64,000 nt of DNA from Cepaea nemoralis (Eukaryota > Mollusca > Gastropoda > Stylommatophora > Helicidae): positions 1,182,501 to 1,246,500 of the forward strand of contig JACEFZ010017425.1 of NCBI GenBank assembly GCA_014155875.1, read 5' to 3'. Position numbers and translations under genes: made by a program. The notes beneath the pieces were generated by a model that was not told the DNA's origin, did no database searches, and saw only the letters and a list, made by a program, of their open reading frames with translations. Shown here piece after piece: positions 56,501 through 64,000 of the stretch. Each line of letters opens with the position of its first letter. Position 1 is the stretch's first letter.

Positions 56501-59500
56501 ACGAGACAAGGTATTATCCTCATGTAATACAGACTTAGTGGACCTGATGTTACGAGACAAGGTATTATCCTCATGTAATACACACTTAGTGGACTTGATG
56601 TTACGAGACAAGGTATTATCCTCATGTAATACAGACTTAGTGGACCTGATGTTACGAGACAAGGTATTATCCTCATGTAATACACACTTAGTGGACTTGA
56701 TGTTACGAGACAAGGTATTATCCTCATGTAATACACACTTAGTGGACCTGATGTTACGAGACAAGGTATTATCCTCATGTAATACACACTTAGTGGACCG
56801 TGATGTTACGAGACAAGGTATTATCATCATGTAATACAGCACTTAGTGGACGTGATGTACGAGACAAGGTATTATCCTCATGTAATACAGACTTAGTGGA
56901 CCGTGATGTTACGAGACAAGGTATTATCCTCATGTAATACAGACTTAGTGGACCTTGATGTTACGAGACAAGGTATTATCCTCATGTAATACACACTTAG
57001 TGGACCTGATGTTACGAGACAAGGTATTATCTGAATGTAATACAGACTTGGTGGACCTGATGCTACGAGACAAGGTATTATCCTCATGTAATACAGACTT
57101 AGTGGACCTGATGCTACGAGACAAGGTATTATCATCATGTAATACAGACTTAGTGGACCTGATGTTACGAGACAAGGTATTATCATCATGTAATACAGAC
57201 TTAGTGGACCTGATGTTACGAGACAAGGTATTATCCTCATGTAATACACACTTAGTGGACCTGATGTTACGAGACAAGGTATTATCCTCATGTAATACAC
57301 ACTTAGTGGACCTGATGTTACGAGACAAGGTATTATCCTCATGTAATACACACTTAGTGGACCTGATGTTACGAGACAAGGTATTATCCTCATGTAATAC
57401 ACACTTAGTGGACCTGATGCTACGAGACAAGGTATTATCATCATGTAATACACACTTAGTGGACCTGATGCTACGAGACAAGGTATTATCCTCATGTAAT
57501 ACACACTTAGTGGACCTGATGTTACGAGACAAGGTATTATCCTCATGTAATACACACTTAGTGGACTTGATGCTACGAGACAAGGTATTATCCTCATGTA
57601 ATACACACTTAGTGGACCTGATGTTACGAGACAAGGTATTATCCTCATGTAATACACACTTAGTGGACCTGATGTTACGAGACAAGGTATTATCCTCATG
57701 TAATACAGACTTAGTGGACCTGATGTTACGAGACAAGGTACTTATCCGTCATGTAATACACACTTAGTGGACTTGATGCTACGAGACAAGGTACTTATCC
57801 TCATGTAATACAGACTTAGTGGACCGTGATGCTTACGAGACAAGGTACTATCCGTCATGTAATACAGACTTAGTGGACCTGATGCTTACGAGACAAGGTA
57901 CTTATCGTCATGTAATACAGATTAGTGGACCTGATGCTACGAGACAAGGTACTTATCCGTCATGTAATACAGACTTAGTGGACGTGATGCTACGAGACAA
58001 GGTACTTATCGTCATGTAATACAGACTTAGTGGACGTGATGCTACGAGACAAGGTACTATCCGTCATGTAATACAGACTTTAGTGGACCGTGATGCTACG
58101 AGACAAGGTATTATCCTCATGTAATACACACTTTAGTGGACGTGATGCTACGAGACAAGGTACTATCGTCATGTAATACAGACTTTAGTGGACGTGATGT
58201 CTACGAGACAAGGTATTATCCTCATGTAATACACACTTAGTGGACCTGATGTTACGAGACAAGGTATATCCTCATGTAATACAGACTAGTGACCTGATGC
58301 TACGAGACAAGGTATTATCCGTCATGTAATACAGACTTAGTGGACGTGATGTTACGAGACAAGGTATTATCCTCATGAATACAGACTTAGTGGACTGATC
58401 TTACGAGACAAGGTATATCTCATGTAATACAGACTTAGTGGACCTGATGTTACGAGACAAGGTATTATCGTCATGTAATACAGACTTAGGGACTTGATGT
58501 TACGAGACAAGTATTATCGTCATGTAAACAAACTTAGTGGACCTGATGTTACGAGACAAGGTATTATCCTCATGTAATACACGACTTAGTGGACTGATGT
58601 TACGAGACAAGGTATTATCGTCATGTAATACAGACTTAGTGTGACCTGGATGTTACGAGACAAGGTACTATCCTCATGTAATACAGACTTAGTGGACCGT
58701 GATGCTACGAGACAAGGTATTATCCGTCATGTAATACACGACTTAGTGGACCGTGATGCTACGAGACAAGGTCTTATCGTCATGTAATACAGCACTTTAG
58801 TGGACCTGATGCTACGAGCCAAGGTATTATCGCTCATGTAATACACACTTAGTGGACCTGATGTTACGAGACAAGGTATTATCCGTCATGTAATACAGCA
58901 CTTAGTGGACCTGATGCTACGAGACAAGGTATTATCCTCATGTAATACAGCACTTAGTGGACCTGATGCTTACGAGACAAGGTATTATCATCATGTAATA
59001 CACACTTAGTGGACCTGATGCTTACGAGACAAGGTATTATCATCATGTAATACACACTTAGTGGACCTGATGCTACGAGACAAGGTATTATCCTCATGTA
59101 ATACACACTTAGTGGACCTGATGCTACGAGACAAGGTATTATCATCATGTAATACACACTTAGTGGACCTGATGCTACGAGACAAGGTATTATCCTCATG
59201 TAATACCACTTAGTGGACCTGATGCTACGAGACAAGGTATTATCCTCATGTAATACACACTTAGTGGACCTGATGCTACGAGACAAGGTATTATCCTCAT
59301 GTAATACACGACTTAGTGGACCTGATGCTACGAGACAAGGTATTATCCTCATGTAATACACACTTAGTGGACCTGATGCTACGAGACAAGGTATTATCCT
59401 CATGTAATACAGCACTTAGTGGACCTGATGCTACGAGACAAGGTATTATCCTCATGTAATACAGACTTAGTGGACCTGATGCTACGAGACAAGGTATTAT

Positions 59501-60748
59501 CATCATGTAATACACACTTAGTGGACCTGATGCTACGAGACAAGGTATTATCCTCATGTAATACAGCACTTAGTGGACCTGATGCTACGAGACAAGGTAT
59601 TATCCTCATGTAATACAGACTTAGTGGACCTGATGCTACGAGACAAGGTATTATCCTCATGTAATACACACTTAGTGGACCTGATGCTACGAGACAAGGT
59701 ATTATCCTCATGTAATACACACTTAGTGGACCTGATGCTACGAGACAAGGTATTATCATCATGTAATACACACTTAGTGGACCTGATGCTACGAGACAAG
59801 GTATTATCCTCATGTAATACACACTTAGTGGACCTGATGCTACGAGACAAGGTATTATCCTCATGTAATACACACTTAGTGGACCTGATGCTACGAGACA
59901 AGGTATTATCCTCATGTAATACAGACTTAGTGGACCTGATGTTACGAGACAAGGTATTATCATCATGTAATACACACTTAGTGGACCTGATGTTACGAGA
60001 CAAGGTATTATCATCATGTAATACACACTTAGTGGACCTGATGTTACGAGACAAGGTATTATCCTCATGTAATACAGACTTAGTGGACCTGATGTTACGA
60101 GACAAGGTATTATCCTCATGTAATACAGACTTAGTGGACCTGATGTTACGAGACAAGGTATTATCCTCATGTAATACACACTTAGTGGACCTGATGTACG
60201 AGACAAGGTATTATCCTCATGTAATACAGACTTAGTGGACCTGATGCTTACGAGACAAGGTATTATCCTCATGTAATACAGACTTAGTGGACCTGATGCT
60301 ACGAGACAAGGTATTATCCTCATGTAATACAGACTTAGTGGACCTGATGTTACGAGACAAGGTATTATCCTCATGTAATACAGACTTAGTGGACCTGATG
60401 TTACGAGACAAGGTATTATCATCATGTAATACACACTTAGTGGACCTGATGTTACGAGACAAGGTATTATCATCATGTAATACAGACTTAGTGGACCTGA
60501 TGCTTACGAGACAAGGTATTATCATCATGTAATACAGACTTAGTGGACCTGATGTTACGAGACAAGGTATTATCCTCATGTAATACAGACTTAGTGGACC
60601 TGATGCTACGAGACAAGGTATTATCCTCATGTAATACAGACTTAGTGGACCTGATGCTACGAGACAAGGTATTATCATCATGTAATACACACTTAGTGGA
60701 CCTGATGCTACGAGACAAGGTATTATCGTCATGTAATACAGACTTGGT
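53565..60748. repeat. 51-bp satellite derived from gag, about 140 copies
   Basis: The monomer is TTAGTGGACCTGATGTTACG, AGACAAGGTATTATCCTCAT, GTAATACACAC (51 bp). Because 51 is a multiple of three, it is open in several frames; the + frame continuous with gag on both sides reads DLMLRDKVLSSCNT(H/D)LV per unit. Common variants are ACAC/AGAC at the end, GTTACG/GCTACG, CCTCATG/CATCATG, and a 52-bp form with GTGGGACC. 53565 to ~57730 and ~58970-60748 are very regular. ~57735-58965 is full of single-base indels (GCTTACG, CCGTCATG, GGTACTTATC). Long ORFs on both strands (up to 358 codons) are by-products of the period and are not genes. Confidence 0.97.
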
Positions 60749-61300
60749 CGCTTACTTTCAAGAACGTAAACCAAAGGACGTTGAAACAATGTCCAAGTTA
60801 GGGCAAAACTACATGACTGCACACCCGAACTGTTCGATTGGCAGACAAATTGATGAGGAAATAGTCTGTGCAGCTTATACTAAACAGGATCAAAATCCAG
60901 TGATCAGACCAAGATCAAAAAGTGTGGACTCAGCACATAGGTATGAGCAACAGGGACATCAAGACAATGGTTTCCATAGCAACTATTTTGGCAAATCAGG
61001 ACATTACCCATACCACAGGGGAAATTGTAAGAGACGTCAGAATGGTTATTCTGGATATTTTGTATGTGGCTGATGGAGGCATAAGGCAGCACAGTGTAAT
61101 GTACAACTATCCAGTGGGCCAACGAATAACAGGGGGAAGGACATTATTTGTTTCAAATGTGGCGGGACTGGTCACGTCCGGTACCAATTTACGGTGGAGG
61201 ATACTGAGCACTCAAATGCAGCGCAAGTGATTGAGACAATCAACAATGAGAGATGTAGTGGATGCAAACCTCTGTTCGATAAAGACAGTCAGCCTGTCTT
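60749..61300 (+). pseudogene. gag: Gag C-terminal fragment of Gypsy-2, right of the satellite
   Basis: Continuing the satellite's + frame, the sequence reads VAYFQERKPKDVETMSKLGQ and NYMTAHPNCSIG, the end of the capsid/SCAN-like domain. A linker and two zinc knuckles follow. Knuckle 1 (YFVCG.WRHKAAQC) has lost its first Cys and carries an in-frame TGA (61071-61073). Knuckle 2 (CFKCGGTGHVRYQF) has lost its last Cys. The frame is otherwise open to the G-homopolymer at ~61304. Confidence 0.85.
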
Positions 61301-61303
61301 AAT

Positions 61304-61324
61304 GGGGGGGGGGGGGGGGGGGGG
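61304..61324. repeat. G-homopolymer (~21 bp)
   Basis: Pure G run at the gag-protease junction of Gypsy-2; its length is likely unreliable in sequencing. Confidence 0.9.
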
Positions 61325-61404
61325 TGTCACCCATTTTCAGCAGGATCAGTAGTACACGTCGGAGGGAGTCTGAAGCTGCACCATGGGTTTATAAATGATA
61401 ATCC

Positions 61405-62500
61405 AGCTTTAACGCTTAGGAATTCCGGATATACGACCATCGGAGTCAGAAAAGTTTGGTACATCCTTCGGCTTATACCTGAAAAAAGGTCAGGTGCACA
61501 ACTTTCAGCGGGACAGTTTAATTTTTCCCATCAGCTGAGATCACAGTGACAACACCATATTTCACAGGAAGAGTGACAACGTGTGCCTTGTACTCCCAGT
61601 GGCAGACCTGATCATTGGAAATGTACCATCAGTTAATGAATGTACAGAAGAGGAAGTAGATAGCTGCTACCACAAATATGGTGTAAGAAGTAATTCGATA
61701 GCTACAAGAAGAAAAACTAGATTAGAGTATATAGCTGAAGAAGAAGCGACACTTGAGGTTGACAACCAGATAGATAATAGTGATAGCACAACTGGTCAGG
61801 AGAAGACTGATCTCAAACAGAGCTTTAGTGGCTGCCAAAGACAAGACAGCACTCTTGAAAACTGTTCTCAGATTTATAGTACTCCAGAACATAAGCGGTT
61901 AACGAATGAGAGGTGGAACTTCGAAGGGGAGAAGAATAATTTCAATTGCCAGTTTTCAGATGACAAGACGATATGCAGACAAGGTGGGGTACCTTTAGAG
62001 TATAGAGACCTGAATATGAAAACCGCTCATGTTATTTCATGTGCAGGACACATAGGAATAATGCGGACACAGCATAGAGTCGTGTCCCAATTTTATTGGC
62101 CAGTATTTAGTAAAGATAGCAAGCTAAACAGAGAATCCTGTGAACCCGTGCAAACGATAGATATGAAAATTAGGTCATCTCAAAAGGCGGCTAGTAACAT
62201 CACTGACCCAGTGTTAATGATATCTAAAACGTATTTTAGGTATATATTGACCATGATTGATTGTTACACGAGATGGCTAGAACTCGTATCTATCAAACAG
62301 TACAATAGAAGCGGCGACGAAAGCACTATTAGCGGTACTTGCGAGTTTGGGTTTACCTAATGACATTTTGCCTGACAAGGGGCGACAATTTACGTTTCAG
62401 ATGATTATAGATGGGAACAGGATGTTACACATCATGCAGTTCTATAGTACAGTAAAAAATAAATTTGTGTCAGCCATTACATCAGTGGTCTGTGTGGACA
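61405..62500 (+). pseudogene. pol: Protease and integrase remnants of Gypsy-2, RT/RNase H deleted
   Basis: About 61415-61460 encodes RNSGYTTIGVRK, where retropepsins have DTG/DSG, so the catalytic Asp codon reads Asn. 61581-61640 has LVLPVADLIIGNVPSV, the second protease signature. After an acidic linker the frame jumps directly to the integrase finger (TAHVISCAGHIGIMRTQ, FYWPVF) and part of the catalytic core (YILTMIDCYTRWLELVSIK). A frame change at ~62340 leads to GLPNDILPDKGRQFT. Roughly the whole RT and RNase H are missing. Confidence 0.8.
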
Positions 62501-62691
62501 CAGAAGGGCAGACCCAACAAGGTGGTGTGGACACCATAGTGTGTAGCAAATCTCAAATGTAGTCAGCTATTGTTAAATTATCCCATTGTAATTCTCCCTA
62601 ATCTTGATTTGCAGTGTACACGTGGGGGAGACGCATCATCGTCAGAAACTGGTGGATGTGCGATACACGAGAGGAATCCAGTCGTTTATCC

Positions 62692-62945
62692 AGTGCATGC
62701 GGACATTCTCTAGTCTACAACAGTATACGACAATTAGACCAACTGTACCTCTCTGATGGCTGCATGCGGACATAATCTAGACTAAAACAATATGCAACAA
62801 CTACATCAACTGTACCTCTGTAATGGCTGCATTCTGACATTTTCTAGTCTACAACAGTATACAGCAATTAGATCAACTGTACCTCTCTGATGGCTGCATG
62901 CGGACATCCTCCAGTCTCAACAGCTCTCATTCGTTCCTTGTCCAA
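62692..62945. repeat. ~67-bp minisatellite, about 3.5 copies
   Basis: TGCATGCGGACAT starts at 62694, 62761, 62827 (diverged) and 62895. Units include CTAGTCTACAACAGTATAC, AATTAGA.CAACTGTACCTC and TCTGATGGC. Confidence 0.85.
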
Positions 62946-63400
62946 TGCCTCATTTCTCACTAGGAACTCCCAGTCTTCTCTACCAAGAATAAAATTAACG
63001 TGTTTAATGAATCGTATTGCATTCGGTCTCCCTCTTTCTATTTCTGAATTTAATAATTAACACATTGTTCATTCGCATGTTCTTTCTATTGGAATCATTT
63101 TACCACCACTTCTATCCAGCCAGTCTAAATGTAATTTGCCCACAACTCTTGTAGTTGTAATGTTTAAAAACAAATATCTTGTCTATTATTATAGAAAGGC
63201 AGCAATAGTGTATATGCGTGCGGTGGGTACTTTAAATAATTAAAAATCACTTCCATTATCAACCACGTTGGATGATGGAGGTTACCACGTTCCTGATAAT
63301 GTCGATAGTTGACTTTTATCCGTGTCAATCTGTAAATTCACCCACTTTTTCATCAGTTATGATCTGTTTCTACATCCACCAAACCTTCCCAGTTGTCCCA
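62946..63400. other. No recognisable feature
   Basis: AT-rich spacer between two minisatellites; nothing recognised. Confidence 0.4.
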
Positions 63401-63610
63401 CGTCTCTATCATTTATAATATTCCCAAATGTCTTCTGTCTCTATCTTCTACAGTATTCCCAATTGTCTTCTGTCTCTGTCATCTTCAATATTCCCAATTG
63501 TCTTCTGTCTCTGTCATCTACAATATTCCCAATTGTCGTCTGTCTCTATCATCTACAATATTTCCAATTATCTCATGTCTCTATCATCTAACATATTCAC
63601 AATACTATTC
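63401..63610. repeat. ~36-bp minisatellite (first family)
   Basis: Units of the type CAATATTCCCAATTGTCTTC followed by TGTCTCT.TCATCTA, about six imperfect copies, with the repeat drifting into the next array. Confidence 0.8.
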
Positions 63611-64000
63611 TGTCGTTATCATCTCCAATCATCCATGTTGTCCGCTTGTCTCTATCATCTCTAATCATCCCAGTTGTCCGCTTGTCTCTATCATCTCTAA
63701 TCATCCCAGTTGTCCGCTTGTCTGTATCATCTCTAATCATCCATGTTGTCCGCTTGTCTGTATCATCTCTAATCATCCCAGTTGTCCGCTTGACTGTATC
63801 ATCTCTAATCATCCCAGTTGTCCGCTTGACTGTATCATCTCTAATCATCCCAGTTGTCCGCTTGTCTGTATCATCTCTAATCATCCCAGTTGTCCGCTTG
63901 TCTCTATCATCTCTAATCATCCCAGTTGTCCGCTTGTCTCTATCATCTCTAATCATCCCAGTTGTCCGCTTGACTGTATCATCTCTAATCATCCCAGTTG
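63611..64000. repeat. 36-bp minisatellite (second family), continuing past the window
   Basis: Units ATCATCTCTAATCATCCC, AGTTGTCCGCTTGTCTCT (36 bp) repeat about 11 times with variants CTCT/CTGT/ACTGT and CCCAG/CCATG. The period is a multiple of three, which yields a spurious 131-codon minus-strand frame. The array is cut by the window end. Confidence 0.92.

Noticed and set aside
53565..60748. Hammerhead-ribozyme-like CTGATG...CGAGAC in each satellite unit
   Set aside because: The core departs from the required CUGANGA and GAAAC at key positions, and the sequence is fully explained as gag codons.
53557..60822. Dozens of long overlapping ORFs on both strands (up to 358 codons) with 17-residue repeats
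   Set aside because: They follow from a 51-bp period that is a multiple of three and lacks stops in several frames. Only the + frame matching gag has a biological origin, and it is not a functional gene.
63597..63992. 131-codon minus-strand ORF with DDT(D/V)KRTTGMIR repeats
   Set aside because: Artefact of a 36-bp minisatellite whose period is a multiple of three.
63401..64000. CRISPR-like repeat array
   Set aside because: Units are contiguous with no unique spacers, in a eukaryotic context; these are ordinary minisatellites.

Overview
This window is repeat-rich nuclear DNA from an invertebrate animal. The evidence is one spliced eukaryotic host gene (urease accessory protein UreG, three exons on the minus strand between 45181 and 48067) set among many retrotransposons and DNA transposons. 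The mixture of Penelope-like, R2-superclade, RTE-like LINE, Ty3/Gypsy, Polinton-like and hAT-type elements, tRNA-derived SINEs and long (AG)n/(CT)n tracts suggests a marine invertebrate, most likely a mollusc. That assignment is inference. There are no bacterial operons, CRISPR arrays or prophages.

Layout. 0-5.4 kb: remnant of a Polinton/Maverick-like element, with a PC4-domain ORF (+) converging on a broken family-B DNA polymerase gene (-) that has N-terminal C2H2 fingers. 5.4-11.6 kb: low-information DNA with a triplicated 0.4-kb repeat, a 39-bp minisatellite and microsatellites. 11.6-12.0 kb: a hAT-type MITE. 12.1-18.0 kb: a three-level nest. A DNA transposon (14-bp TIRs, 8-bp TSDs) holds an R2-superclade (HERO-like) retrotransposon, which is split by an 833-bp hAT-like element four codons upstream of its FMDD catalytic motif. 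18.2-24.1 kb: a SINE and two minus-strand LINEs. 25.3-27.3 kb: a nearly full-length Penelope-like element. 28.57-37.82 kb: a complete Ty3/Gypsy LTR retrotransposon (two 232-bp LTRs, CTGG target duplication) with one pol frameshift. 39.6-45.0 kb: a second Penelope 3' end, SINEs and LINE fragments, including a SINE inserted cleanly into a LINE. 45.2-48.1 kb: the ureG 3' exons, with repeats in the introns. 48.4-53.3 kb: more LINE fragments. 53.4-62.6 kb: remnant of a second Ty3/Gypsy element whose gag gene carries a huge 51-bp tandem array. 62.7-64.0 kb: three minisatellites, the last running off the window.

The most striking observation is the 7.2-kb, roughly 140-copy, 51-bp satellite at 53565-60748. 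Its monomer is a 17-codon piece of the gag gene of the surrounding Gypsy relic. The gag reading frame enters the array from the left (WLELAEVGGDFNHLV) and leaves it on the right (DLVAYFQERKPKD), and the repeat reads DLMLRDKVLSSCNTDLV in the same frame. A coding segment of a retrotransposon has therefore been amplified in place into a satellite, with linked variants and larger-scale duplications inside it.

Apart from ureG, every coding-like stretch is a mobile element or its debris. The LINEs fall into at least two groups: an RTE-like group whose 3' ends carry a GRPR-type C-terminus and a GAT-rich tail, and a group with a C-terminal C2H2 finger. Most are 5'-truncated and decayed. The Gypsy element at 28.6-37.8 kb is the best preserved and probably the youngest.
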